From positions 62,001 through 126,000 of the forward strand of contig NZ_JANQCD010000004.1 of the NCBI RefSeq assembly GCF_026672275.1: 64,000 bases of DNA, in the 5' to 3' direction. The stretch is from Marinifilum sp. D737 (GTDB lineage: Bacteria > Bacteroidota > Bacteroidia > Bacteroidales > Marinifilaceae). Each line of letters begins with the position of its first letter. Within the stretch, counting starts at the first letter, position 1. The notes under the pieces were generated by a model, which did not search any database, was not told the origin of the DNA, and was given only the letters and a program-made list of their open reading frames with translations. Position numbers and translations under genes: made by a program. Shown here one piece after another: positions 33,973 to 42,971 of this stretch.

Positions 33973-34824
33973 TTAATCGACTATATAATCTCTTATAGCG
34001 TTAACTTTTAAAATAAGTTGCTCAAAAGCTTCTAAATTAACCCTACCGTAGAAATCCATCTCATTATTTTTTGATATAGTCGACTCTTTGAATAATCTCT
34101 CCAAATCTAATAAATCTTTATAAATTGGCTGTATTACCGGGTTCGATTGGTTTTCACTTAAAACAGATTTTACACTTTCCAAGGACAGCTGTTGATCTAA
34201 AATTCGTTCAATTAAAATTTGATGACTCACCTCGTTTGGTTTCACACTTTGGGTAGCCAAATACAAACTCTCTACCCAAGCTCCTATTAACATTAAAGAT
34301 GAAAGTAGATACCTATCCTGTTCCCTTAATTGCTCATGCGATTCCATATACACCTCAGAAATCACATCAATCACCAACTCCTTGTTCGTTATATTTTCTT
34401 CTAACAATTTAATTTTCTTAGGATCAACAGCTCTTAAAATCCCTAAAGATTCGGCCAAATTTCTGGTGACATTTAAATATTCAATAGATGTTTGAAATTG
34501 TTCATTTATACCTGAATAACTTAAATCTGCACAATAAACTCCCAAGGCAATGGCTCTGGAAGTACTAGTGGAATAACCTGCCAATTTCTCTGTGGAGTTT
34601 AGTAAATCCTTCTGAAAAACTATACCTGATTTGTTAATTAGCAATGAAGTTTCTATAGGACTTGGTAAAACAAAGAATATCTTCTTCATTTTACTTGTAT
34701 TTTCAGCCATTAGCTGATATTCTAAATTTTCAGATTGAATTTCTTTTTCCTTTTTCCCTGCAGAATTCCAACTACAAGAGGCAAATAAAAATAACAACAA
34801 TCCAACTACAGAGATCTTTCTCAT
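33973..34824 (-). CDS. Hypothetical lipoprotein, 283 aa
   Basis: The start at 34824 (MRKISVVGLLLFLFASC) gives a proper lipoprotein signal; the ORF could start 3 codons earlier. The mature protein is helical and resembles no family I recognise. It is the first gene of a two-gene unit with the secreted 143-aa protein. Both are likely periplasmic or outer-membrane attached. Confidence 0.8.
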   Translation of the reverse strand: MRKISVVGLLLFLFASCSWNSAGKKEKEIQSENLEYQLMAENTSKMKKIFFVLPSPIETSLLINKSGIVFQKDLLNSTEKLAGYSTSTSRAIALGVYCADLSYSGINEQFQTSIEYLNVTRNLAESLGILRAVDPKKIKLLEENITNKELVIDVISEVYMESHEQLREQDRYLLSSLMLIGAWVESLYLATQSVKPNEVSHQILIERILDQQLSLESVKSVLSENQSNPVIQPIYKDLLDLERLFKESTISKNNEMDFYGRVNLEAFEQLILKVNAIRDYIVD

Positions 34825-35001
34825 AAAATACAATAACGAGTTAATATTTATAGGCCCAATTAAAATACGATTTTTTATCTACTAAAACTGGATATCTAAA
34901 ACATTTAAAACCACAAAAAAACATACTGACACAAGAAATAAGTTTAATTATTATTAAAAAAGCAATTTTTATCAAACACTACTAATCATCGCTTATTTTA
35001 T

Positions 35002-35009
35002 TAATTTTG
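35002..35009 (+). promoter_or_regulatory. -7 promoter element of the 35031 gene
   Basis: TAATTTTG matches TAnnTTTG. It places transcription start near 35014-35016, which supports the ATG at 35031 over the in-frame ATG at 35007. Confidence 0.5.
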
Positions 35010-35030
35010 CAAAATACAAATGGAAACAAA

Positions 35031-35552
35031 ATGACGGATAAAGCAAAAAAAGCATTACACGATAAATTAGTATCGGAACTACAATCTTCAGATTCTAAAA
35101 TTGTTACTAAATCGATCAATCAACTAAGAGAAGAAGGACAATTGGAAGATATTGTAATTCTGTTTGATTTATTGGTAAAAAGCACGGATGAAGAAGTTAA
35201 AAATACCATTTTAAAGTTTTTGGCTGACATTAAGGATAAAAATGCTGATCTGATTTTTATTGAAGCAATCCTTAATGACCAGTACAAATCAATTCAGAAA
35301 GAATTAGCTGGTATTTGTTGGCAATCTAGTATCGATTTTGCCAAACATGTAAGTGTGTTTACCGATTTATTAATCAAATCTGATTTTGAAACTGCTTTTG
35401 AAGCTTTTACAGTAATTGAAAACTTTACTGGAAAAATTGAATCGGATATAAAAATTGAAGAACAAGATAAATTAAAGGATGCAATTCCAAATGCTCCTGA
35501 AGAAATTAAAGGAATGATTCATGAATGTATTCACATTCTTGATCAATTTTAA
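35031..35552 (+). CDS. HEAT-repeat-like hypothetical protein, 173 aa
   Basis: Helical repeats of about 35 residues are visible (SINQLREEGQLEDIVILFDLL, EEVKNTILKFLADIKDKN, ILNDQYKSIQKELAGICWQS), giving an armadillo/HEAT-like solenoid. No signal peptide. The start at 35031 is chosen because the promoter element at 35002-35009 excludes the upstream ATG. The protein is acidic and probably cytosolic; function unknown. A very stable terminator follows. Confidence 0.78.
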   Translation: MTDKAKKALHDKLVSELQSSDSKIVTKSINQLREEGQLEDIVILFDLLVKSTDEEVKNTILKFLADIKDKNADLIFIEAILNDQYKSIQKELAGICWQSSIDFAKHVSVFTDLLIKSDFETAFEAFTVIENFTGKIESDIKIEEQDKLKDAIPNAPEEIKGMIHECIHILDQF

Positions 35553-35556
35553 AAAG

Positions 35557-35586
35557 AAAGGCTGAATCAAATGATTCAGCCTTTTT
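35557..35586. terminator. Intrinsic terminator between convergent genes
   Basis: AAAGGCTGAATCA (35557-35569) pairs over 13 bases with TGATTCAGCCTTT (35572-35584), and T residues follow. The A-run upstream allows use by the minus-strand gene too. Confidence 0.88.
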
Positions 35587-35589
35587 ATT

Positions 35590-36594
35590 TTAGATCATTA
35601 CATCTTTTTCATTATTCGAAAAGTATTTCATGAACTGAGCTCTTTCGTATAGTGCAGAATCAGGAATGTTTCCATAACTCAACTTCCCTCTGAACTCCTC
35701 AATTGATTTGAATTCTTTTCTAGTCATCCATGCCGAAATTTCTTCCAAAATTTTGGTTACCTGATCAAATCCATGTTCGTAAACTGTAGAACAAATTTGA
35801 ATGGTTTTTGCTCCAGCCAACAACTGCTTGACTGCAGCTTCCCCACTGTGAATTCCTGTTGATGCAGAAATATCAAGACCTTTAATTTTATCGGATAACA
35901 TTCCTACCCAACGTAAAGATCTACGAATATCACTCGCATTACTTAATACCTCTGCACTAGTGATTTTCAAATCTTCAATATCAATGTCTGGCTCGTAGAA
36001 TCTATTAAACAAAACCACAGAATCAGCTCCATCAGCATTTAATCGATTTGCTACAGAAAACAGGTTTGTAAAGTACATACCCAATTTCATCGAAATAGGA
36101 ATATTTACTTCTTTCTTAACAGCATTGAAAATATCGTAATAAAGCTCTTCATACTTTGTAGAACTCATATTTCTATCGTTTGGAACGATAAATGCATTTA
36201 ATTCAATGGCATCAGCACCAGCTTTTTCGATTTCTTTGGCAAAATGAGTCCAATCCGATGACGATACACAGTTAATACTAGCAATAATAGGAATCGAAAC
36301 TGCTTCTTTTGCCTCCTTAATTAATGTCAAATAATTTGAAACCGAGTTACCCTTGATGTAATTTTGGATATAGTCCTCAGCTTCAGGATATCCAACATTT
36401 GTAGGATCTTTGCTAATAAGATGGCGGGCTTCGTTAGTGATTTGTTCTTCAAATAAAGATTTTAATACAACAGCACCAGCTCCCTTTTCTTCGATAATCT
36501 TAATCTTTCTTACCGAATTGGTTAAACCAGAACTACTAACAATTACAGGATTCTTTAAAGGCAATCCCATATAAGTGGTTTCAAGATTTATCAT
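35590..36594 (-). CDS. Dihydroorotate dehydrogenase-like flavoprotein
   Basis: The 334 residues form a TIM-barrel of the DHOD class 1 superfamily, with LKNPVIVSSSGLT, IPIIASINC, GADAIELNA and STGIHSGEAAVKQLLAGAKTIQICS for flavin and phosphate binding. The catalytic-loop motif of real DHODs (NxSCPN) is not present; the corresponding place reads NAFIVPND. It is therefore unlikely to be the pyrimidine enzyme. A -7 element (TATATTTG on the minus strand, 36632-36639) lies upstream. Confidence 0.88.
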   Translation of the reverse strand: MINLETTYMGLPLKNPVIVSSSGLTNSVRKIKIIEEKGAGAVVLKSLFEEQITNEARHLISKDPTNVGYPEAEDYIQNYIKGNSVSNYLTLIKEAKEAVSIPIIASINCVSSSDWTHFAKEIEKAGADAIELNAFIVPNDRNMSSTKYEELYYDIFNAVKKEVNIPISMKLGMYFTNLFSVANRLNADGADSVVLFNRFYEPDIDIEDLKITSAEVLSNASDIRRSLRWVGMLSDKIKGLDISASTGIHSGEAAVKQLLAGAKTIQICSTVYEHGFDQVTKILEEISAWMTRKEFKSIEEFRGKLSYGNIPDSALYERAQFMKYFSNNEKDVMI

Positions 36595-36631
36595 AGTATT
36601 TTGATTTTATTGAATTTCAATCGTTGACGAA

Positions 36632-36639
36632 CAAATATA
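36632..36639 (-). promoter_or_regulatory. -7 promoter element of the DHOD-like gene
   Basis: On the minus strand this reads TATATTTG, a perfect TAnnTTTG, 38 bases before the start codon. A -33 box is not clear. Confidence 0.5.
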
Positions 36640-36691
36640 ATCATTTAAATAAATAATTTCGGTTCATCAACGAAGGACTTTGTGGCAAATG

Positions 36692-37369
36692 TTATTTATT
36701 TGAATAATCTCTAGCTCCAAAAATGGTGCTTCCAACACGAATCATTGTGCTTCCCTCTTCAATAGCCAGTTTATAATCTCCGGACATTCCCATCGAAATT
36801 TCTTTAAAATTCTCCTCGCCTGAAAAGAACTTCGATTTAAGTTCGCTGTAAATAGATTTCAAGTTGCTAAATTCCGAACGTACCTGATTTTCATCATCAG
36901 TGTAGGTAGCCATTCCCATAACACCTACAATGCGAATATTTTGCATATTCTGATATTCCTCAGAATTTATAATAAGCTCTGCATCGTTTAAATCTAAGCC
37001 AAACTTCGTATCCTCATCAGCAATATGAAACTGAAATAAACAATCAATTACACGATCATTTTTTAAGGCTTGCTTGTTAATCTCTTTTAATAGCTTTAAA
37101 CTGTCTACTGCATGAATTAAGCTAACAAATGGAGCAATATACTTAACCTTATTGGTTTGCAAATGACCAATCATGTGCCAAATGATATCTTTGGGCAATT
37201 CGTTAAATTTTCTGGTTAACTCTTGAGGTTTATTTTCTCCGAAAATTCTATAACCACCATCGTAAGCTTCCATTATTGCTTCGTTGGGTTTTGTTTTAGA
37301 AACTGCAACTAAAGTTACATTCTCCGGAATTGATTTTTTAATTTCTTCTATTTTTTGAGGTATGCTCAT
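36692..37369 (-). CDS. YggS family PLP homeostasis protein
   Basis: The 225 residues form the alanine racemase-like barrel alone. The PLP lysine is Lys25 in VAVSKTKP; other family parts are FGENKPQEL, WHMIGHLQTNKVKY and the C-terminal LSMGMSGDYKLAIEEGSTMIRVGSTIFG-type segment. YggS (PLPBP) buffers pyridoxal phosphate and affects amino acid pools. It is downstream of rprY with a 72-base gap on the same strand. Confidence 0.95.
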   Translation of the reverse strand: MSIPQKIEEIKKSIPENVTLVAVSKTKPNEAIMEAYDGGYRIFGENKPQELTRKFNELPKDIIWHMIGHLQTNKVKYIAPFVSLIHAVDSLKLLKEINKQALKNDRVIDCLFQFHIADEDTKFGLDLNDAELIINSEEYQNMQNIRIVGVMGMATYTDDENQVRSEFSNLKSIYSELKSKFFSGEENFKEISMGMSGDYKLAIEEGSTMIRVGSTIFGARDYSNK

Positions 37370-37441
37370 ACCAATACTAGTTTTGAATTTTAGAACTCAA
37401 AATTACAACTTTTCGGTTTTAAGTCTCACCTTGAAGTTAAA

Positions 37442-38140
37442 TTAATTATCATCAGACAGGATAAATCCCACTCCATGAACATTTTCGATTTTCACCTGTG
37501 GATCTGGTTTAAGATGCTTTCTTAATTTTGTAATAAACACATCCAAACTTCTTCCCATGAAGTAATCATTTTCGCCCCAAACCTTTACAAGGATATCCTC
37601 ACGTCGGACAACATTATTTTTCGATTGAAGCAACATGTAAAGAACCTCTCCTTCTTTTTGCGTTATTCGAGACTCATTCCCGTCGATTCTTAGGCTTAGG
37701 TTTACATGATTGTATTCAAAATTACCAAGTTTGAAAGATAATTCCGAAGTATTCTGAACAGAAATTGTTCTTTTTAATATTGCATTTATTCTTCTAACCA
37801 ACTCATCTTCATCAAATGGTTTGGTAATGTAATCGTCACCTCCCAAATCAAAACCTTTTAATTTATCTTCTTTTAATGATTTTGCAGTGAGAAAAATAAT
37901 AGGAATGTCCTTGTCTATTTTTCTAATCTTTTTACCTAAAGAAAACCCATCTAATTTTGGTAACATCACATCCAAAAGGCAAATATTATATTTTGATTTG
38001 GAAAATTTTTCATAGCCCTCTTCCCCATCTCGAGCCAAGCTAACTGTGAAGCCTTCCATTTCAAGAAAAGCATTTAAAACCTCCCCAAGATTAGGATCAT
38101 CTTCAACCAGTAATATATTTTTTGTTGCAAGTGTAGACAT
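37442..38140 (-). CDS. rprY: OmpR/PhoB-type response regulator, RprY-like
   Basis: The receiver domain (about 8-122) has the acidic pocket VEDD and phospho-acceptor Asp57 in LLDVMLPKLDG. The C-terminal winged helix (about 135-232) has VVRREDILVKVWGENDYFMGRSLDVFITKLRKHL. It starts 5 bases after rprX stops, so they form an operon. RprX/RprY of Bacteroides regulates envelope-related functions. The name is given by similarity of domain order and sequence character. Confidence 0.88.
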   Translation of the reverse strand: MSTLATKNILLVEDDPNLGEVLNAFLEMEGFTVSLARDGEEGYEKFSKSKYNICLLDVMLPKLDGFSLGKKIRKIDKDIPIIFLTAKSLKEDKLKGFDLGGDDYITKPFDEDELVRRINAILKRTISVQNTSELSFKLGNFEYNHVNLSLRIDGNESRITQKEGEVLYMLLQSKNNVVRREDILVKVWGENDYFMGRSLDVFITKLRKHLKPDPQVKIENVHGVGFILSDDN

Positions 38141-38145
38141 AAATT

Positions 38146-39414
38146 TTAAGATTGTGGTATTCTAACAGTAAAGGTACTACCATAATTTTTCTTACTCCAA
38201 ACATTTATCGAACCTTTATGAGCATCAATTATCATTCGGGAATATGACAAACCAATTCCAAACCCTTTAACATCATGACGATCACCTGTTGGCGCTCGAT
38301 AATATCTATCGAAAACATGTTTTTGCTCCTCTTTACTCATTCCAATTCCCTTATCGGAAACCAAAATAAGTAAACTTCCATTATTGTTTTTGGTTTCCAA
38401 TTTCAATTCAGGTTTTCCTGAAGAATACTTTATGGCATTATCCAAAAGGTTTACAAAAACATTTTGAATCAACTCCCTATCACCTGTAATTAAATCATTT
38501 ACAGCTGTTTTATTTATAATCAATTCTCCCTTTCGTTCCGATAATCTAACTGATAAAGAATCGATACATTCTTTTAGTAGTTCATGCACATTAAATTGAT
38601 TTGAATTTAATTGCAACTCTCCTCTATCAATACATGACAATTTTAAAAGCTGATCAACTTGTTTTTTTAGTCTATCATTTTCAGAAGTAATCATATTGGC
38701 ATAATGAATTACCTGATTCGATTGAGAATGAACCTTCTCACGCCCTAGCATCTTTCCAGCCAAAGCAATGGTTGCCATTGGGGTTTTGAATTCGTGAGCA
38801 ATATTATTGATAAGGTCAGTTGTTCTTCCTAAAATTTTCTTGTCCTTAAGAAATGAGAAAACAGTCAATCCAAAAAATACAAAGAGTATTAATATCAGCA
38901 TTACTGATAATATAAACATACTGCCCATACTATCCATTAAACTTTGTTCTCTTTTATTAAAATAGACATTCAGTACAGCTTTATCGTGACTTAATGCCTT
39001 ACGCAAACTATAGTAGAAACATTTACTTCTTGGCTGCTCATCAGCAGAAGATAATACCTCAATGGTGTATGCTGATTGAATTTGGTAATTTTGAAATTGT
39101 TGCTTAATGATAGAATCCAAACGTTCCACTTCACTTTCTAATTTTGCACTATCATTGGCATCAAATCTCGATTTATTCATACATGCACTCATAGCTTCAC
39201 ATCTCTCTCGGTCCTTCATAAATTCGTCAACCGATTCGTGTAAAGCCATACCTACCCTATGGTTAAATTGTTCTTCGTTCAAATCGCGCGCTCTACCTAT
39301 CCACCTTATCTGTATTAATAGAAGAGTAATTAGAACGACTACTGATATGCCAAGGAATATCTGAATTCTATAATTACTTAATCTGTTAATTAATTTTTGA
39401 ACTTTTTTTATCAT
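38146..39414 (-). CDS. rprX: Sensor histidine kinase, RprX-like
   Basis: The 422 residues have two membrane segments (about 17-37 and 165-188) flanking a periplasmic domain with two or more cysteines. HisKA has His207 in NNIAHEFKTPMATIA. The ATPase domain has NLLDNAIKYS, DKGIGM and KGFGIGLSYSRMI. Together with the adjacent regulator this is the RprXY type. The periplasmic cysteines and the divergent Cys-rich secreted protein hint at a redox or metal signal, which is inference. Confidence 0.88.
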   Translation of the reverse strand: MIKKVQKLINRLSNYRIQIFLGISVVVLITLLLIQIRWIGRARDLNEEQFNHRVGMALHESVDEFMKDRERCEAMSACMNKSRFDANDSAKLESEVERLDSIIKQQFQNYQIQSAYTIEVLSSADEQPRSKCFYYSLRKALSHDKAVLNVYFNKREQSLMDSMGSMFILSVMLILILFVFFGLTVFSFLKDKKILGRTTDLINNIAHEFKTPMATIALAGKMLGREKVHSQSNQVIHYANMITSENDRLKKQVDQLLKLSCIDRGELQLNSNQFNVHELLKECIDSLSVRLSERKGELIINKTAVNDLITGDRELIQNVFVNLLDNAIKYSSGKPELKLETKNNNGSLLILVSDKGIGMSKEEQKHVFDRYYRAPTGDRHDVKGFGIGLSYSRMIIDAHKGSINVWSKKNYGSTFTVRIPQS

Positions 39415-39494
39415 CTAATATCTTCTGTACTCCTTTAATAATGGGTATATTAATCAATCCAAAGGTAGTTTAATTTTTAAAAAATTAAATTTCT

Positions 39495-39510
39495 TTAACA
39501 ATTCATTAAC
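39495..39510. promoter_or_regulatory. Direct repeat TTAAC, candidate RprY site
   Basis: TTAAC at 39495-39499 and again at 39506-39510 are 11 bases apart, the spacing used by OmpR/PhoB-type dimers on DNA. A third TTAAC is at 39573-39577. The site is in the 180-base region between rprX and the Cys-rich gene. Confidence 0.4.
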
Positions 39511-39594
39511 AGCAGACAAAAAGATCTTTTACGTTCTTTATGATACAATTCAATAAAATCAAAACGGATTAATTAACATTTTAAATTTAAAACA

Positions 39595-39978
39595 ATGAAA
39601 AAGTTATTATTGAGCCTATTATTTGTTTTCGCAATTAGCGCGGTAAGTTTCGCAATTCAACCAGTTAACATTTCTACTGATAACGATGTTGTACTTACTC
39701 AGGATGTAGATCAGAATCAGGATCAAAAACAAGATAAAAAGAAAGTAAAAAAAGAAGCTAAAGCTGATAAAAAAGCTTGTTGTTCAAAGAAAAAAGACTG
39801 TTCTAAAAAAGAATGCTCTAAGAAAAAAGCATGTTGCAAAGACAAAAAGGAGTGTTCTAAAAAAGAAGCTAGTGCAAAAAAATGTGATTCAAAATGTAAA
39901 AAATCATGTTCGAAAGAAGCCAACGCAAAGAAAAAATGTGATTCAAATTGCAAAAAAGAAAGCAAGAAAAAGTCATAA
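39595..39978 (+). CDS. Secreted Cys/Lys-rich repetitive protein
   Basis: A signal peptide (to about SFAIQ, residue 22) and a short spacer lead into a region made almost wholly of Lys, Cys, Ser, Glu and Asp. It has 12 Cys in about 65 residues, in units such as KKACCSKKKDCSKKECS and KKCDSKCKKSCSKE. This could be a metal-binding or disulfide-linked periplasmic protein, or a substrate for export. It is divergent from rprX across 180 bases with TTAAC repeats, so RprXY control is plausible. No family is known to me. A terminator follows. Confidence 0.8.
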   Translation: MKKLLLSLLFVFAISAVSFAIQPVNISTDNDVVLTQDVDQNQDQKQDKKKVKKEAKADKKACCSKKKDCSKKECSKKKACCKDKKECSKKEASAKKCDSKCKKSCSKEANAKKKCDSNCKKESKKKS

Positions 39979-40000
39979 TTTATTATCAAGCAAGAGATAA

Positions 40001-40028
40001 GCCCTTCGAAAAACCGGAGGGTTTTTTT
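40001..40028 (+). terminator. Intrinsic terminator of the Cys-rich gene
   Basis: CCCTTCG (40002-40008) pairs with CGGAGGG (40015-40021) with one G-T wobble, followed by seven T. Confidence 0.78.
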
Positions 40029-40098
40029 ATGTGTTTTGGTACAATTTATGTTGCATGTTTAGCGTTGAAATTTTAAATCAATAAATATTGAAACACTC

Positions 40099-40674
40099 AT
40101 GAAAACATCAATAGCTTTAATCGTAGGTATATTATTCTCATTTTTTGCTCAATCTCAAAATGTGGAACGCTATATGCAATATCATGACAAAGGTAGAATG
40201 CTCATTCTGGAAGGCAAATATGATAACGCAATCCACTACCTGGACACTGCCATTAACATTATGCCCTATTATCCGACAATTTTTCAAGACCGAGGATATG
40301 CATACATGCAACTAAAAAACTACAAAAAAGCCATATTGGATTTTAACCATGTACTGGCTAAAAAACCATATATGAGCGAAGTAAAATTACAGAGAGGTAT
40401 GGCTTACTACCATCTGAACCGATTATATGAATCAGAACAAGATTTGGTAGCTGTAGTTAACTCCAATCCTTCCAAAAGCAGAGAAGCAATTATTTATCTT
40501 GAAAACATCCAAAAGGAAAAGGAGTTGGCCTATATTCAAAACCAAGAGCAATTAAATTACTTGCGATTACAAGTCGAAAATGAAAGACTTCAAAGAGCAC
40601 GACATCGAGAGGAAGTAATCTGGAATACCGTAGTTCCTCTGGCCTTCTGGACAACGGTATTTTTAACCTGGTAA
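40099..40674 (+). CDS. Secreted TPR protein with C-terminal membrane segment
   Basis: A signal peptide (to about SFFAQS) is followed by three TPR units (MQYHDKGRMLILEGKYDNAIHYLD, QDRGYAYMQLKNYKKAILDF, LQRGMAYYHLNRLYESEQDL in part). A charged coiled segment and a short C-terminal hydrophobic stretch follow. The protein likely works in the periplasm as an adaptor. Its last 12 bases overlap the convergent antiporter gene. Confidence 0.82.
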   Translation: MKTSIALIVGILFSFFAQSQNVERYMQYHDKGRMLILEGKYDNAIHYLDTAINIMPYYPTIFQDRGYAYMQLKNYKKAILDFNHVLAKKPYMSEVKLQRGMAYYHLNRLYESEQDLVAVVNSNPSKSREAIIYLENIQKEKELAYIQNQEQLNYLRLQVENERLQRARHREEVIWNTVVPLAFWTTVFLTW

Positions 40675-42681
40675 ATCTGTATCGGGCTGTATTGGTCTTC
40701 GCTTAAAAGAAATCGTTTTTCCTGCAAATCTTATTTTCTTATAGTCAGGAGCTTCCGTATTCTCTAATTTAAGTCTCAATTTATCAATGCTATCAATTGA
40801 ACCAACTACAGTCAATACATCACCTAATCTTAATCTGGTGAATCCAGTAGAAATTAGAGTATTCTGATTTCGTTTGGTAGCCAATATAATCAAATCAGTA
40901 GGTATTTGCAGATCTCGAATTGCAACTCCATGTAATTCCGGATTTTGCATTTCTATGTCAACAGTATCCTGATTTTCTTCCATCCCAAGCAATAATGAGG
41001 TTGCAATTGGTGAACGAACCAAATGGTCCATAAGGCTCACCATCACAGTAGAAGGTTCGACAATTAATGCTCCCAATTCATGAAATTTCTGAATAAAACT
41101 TCTTTCATGAACTCTAACCACAATATCCCTGGTACCAAAATGCTCATAAGCCAATTCACAAACCGTTAAATTGTCATCATCTTTATTTAAAAGAACCAAA
41201 GCATCTGCCTTGTGAGCTTTAATCTTCCTCAGTTCTTCCAAATTATAATCGGGAACATGTACAACATTTACTCCTTGATATTCTAATTTTGCCTTCGCTT
41301 CATTTCGAGTTACCAATTGTACTTTCCAATCATTATCTGCTAATTGTCTTGCCAATGCCAGCGATTGACCTTCCAATCCAAAAATAAGTGCTTTTTGTAC
41401 TTTATTTTCGTGCTGTAACTCTCTTTGTTTATGACTTTCGCCAACCAAAAGAATAGACCATTTGAATAATGGTGGTCCAAATATCTCGTTTAATACAATT
41501 ACAGCCAAAAGTATGGTAGCAAACTCGGAACCCCAAGTTGGATATTTTGCCGATACAACTGATACCAAGCCAATGGCAACACCAGCCTGAGTAACAAATG
41601 GCATCCACGAAATTCTATTGTAACGCATTGGATCACCACCCAAATTTCCACCAATAAATGCTCCAATTGCCATACTGGTTAATCGTACAACAAAAAATAT
41701 CAAGGCAATAGACCATACATCTTGTAAAATATCAATTTTTACTGATGCCCCGGTTAATGTATAGAATAATACATAAATAGATGGAACAACCAATTCGATA
41801 ATTCGATTAAACTCTCTTCGGTTTTTACCAAAATTAACGACTACAAAACTTCCAAGAATACAAATCAGCAATGGTTCAATGTATAAATCGAATCCAAACC
41901 ATTCTAAACTTTGATTATGAACCAAACTTGCTAACAAATACACGCTGTATCCGGTAAGTACAATTATAAAAGCCTTAAGTTGCGTATATATGCGAATAGA
42001 TAAGATTAGATTTAACAAATTTCCTAATACAAAACCTAAAAATACGGATAAGCACAACTCGCCAAACAAAATGATGACCAACCAAAAATCGAATGGAATT
42101 TTTGATATCAATGCATCTGCGACAGCAAAACAAATGGTAAAAAGAACAATTACCAATACATCTTTTATTACTGTAACACCAATTGCCATTTGTGTAAAGG
42201 GACCTTTTGCACGCATTTCATTAATAACAGCAATTGCTGAAACCGGTGATCTGGTAACAAACACAGTCCCAATCAATAAGGCAATAGCCAACTTGTATTC
42301 GAATGACATTTCTGATAAAAACTGAATTCTTTCCGAAATCAACAAAACAAAAGAAACACTAATCCCAAATGTAAATACAAGTTGTCCAAACGTCATCCAT
42401 TTAATGCTTCTCATTCTTCCTTTTAACTCTTTCAGAAACAATTCGGCTCCAGCTGCAAATGCAATGAATGCCAATGATATTTCATTTATAAACCCTAGCT
42501 TTTCGATTGAAGTTTTAGGCAAAAGATTCAATACATAAGGACCAGATAACATCCCTATAAATAAAAGGCCAGTAATTATAGGTAACTTGATTTTTGGGAA
42601 ATACAACGATATTCTATTTGCTCCAACTGCAATAATCAGAAAACTCATTAAGACCATTAATATTTCAAGATATTCATTCAT
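40663..42681 (-). CDS. CPA2-type cation:proton antiporter with TrkA-N and TrkA-C domains
   Basis: The start at 42681 (MNEYLEILM) gives 672 residues; a longer ORF starts at 42726. About twelve membrane segments occupy residues 1-390, with a Kef-type GLLFIGMLSGP segment. The cytosolic part has a TrkA-N/Rossmann domain (KALIFGLEGQSLALARQLAD, about 428) whose glycine motif is degenerate, then TrkA-C (ELHGVAIRDLQIPTDLIIL). It is expected to exchange K+ or Na+ for H+ in the inner membrane under nucleotide control. Confidence 0.9.
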   Translation of the reverse strand: MNEYLEILMVLMSFLIIAVGANRISLYFPKIKLPIITGLLFIGMLSGPYVLNLLPKTSIEKLGFINEISLAFIAFAAGAELFLKELKGRMRSIKWMTFGQLVFTFGISVSFVLLISERIQFLSEMSFEYKLAIALLIGTVFVTRSPVSAIAVINEMRAKGPFTQMAIGVTVIKDVLVIVLFTICFAVADALISKIPFDFWLVIILFGELCLSVFLGFVLGNLLNLILSIRIYTQLKAFIIVLTGYSVYLLASLVHNQSLEWFGFDLYIEPLLICILGSFVVVNFGKNRREFNRIIELVVPSIYVLFYTLTGASVKIDILQDVWSIALIFFVVRLTSMAIGAFIGGNLGGDPMRYNRISWMPFVTQAGVAIGLVSVVSAKYPTWGSEFATILLAVIVLNEIFGPPLFKWSILLVGESHKQRELQHENKVQKALIFGLEGQSLALARQLADNDWKVQLVTRNEAKAKLEYQGVNVVHVPDYNLEELRKIKAHKADALVLLNKDDDNLTVCELAYEHFGTRDIVVRVHERSFIQKFHELGALIVEPSTVMVSLMDHLVRSPIATSLLLGMEENQDTVDIEMQNPELHGVAIRDLQIPTDLIILATKRNQNTLISTGFTRLRLGDVLTVVGSIDSIDKLRLKLENTEAPDYKKIRFAGKTISFKRRPIQPDTDLPG

Positions 42682-42971
42682 TCGGTTCAATTTTAATGTT
42701 TGCCCAAAACAATTGATATAAAACATATCATAGCAATTTGTTTAGGTATTAGTAATTAAGATACAGAATTCTCTTATTAGTTCCAATACCAACAAACATT
42801 GTTAAATGATTGTAAAGTCTGCACAGATACGAACACTTACTGTACGAAATGTAACATCATTTCCTTTTCCATCCACACCAAACCCAATCGCTAATCGTTG
42901 ACATACTGCCACTTATAAAGAACGGCACAAATACTGTTACAATTCAACTGAACCTATTAACCAAACTTAAA

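Noticed and set aside
39723-39989. 88-aa ORF on the minus strand rich in Phe, His and Leu
   Set aside because: It is the mirror image of the Lys/Cys-rich gene on the plus strand; its odd composition follows from that gene's codons.
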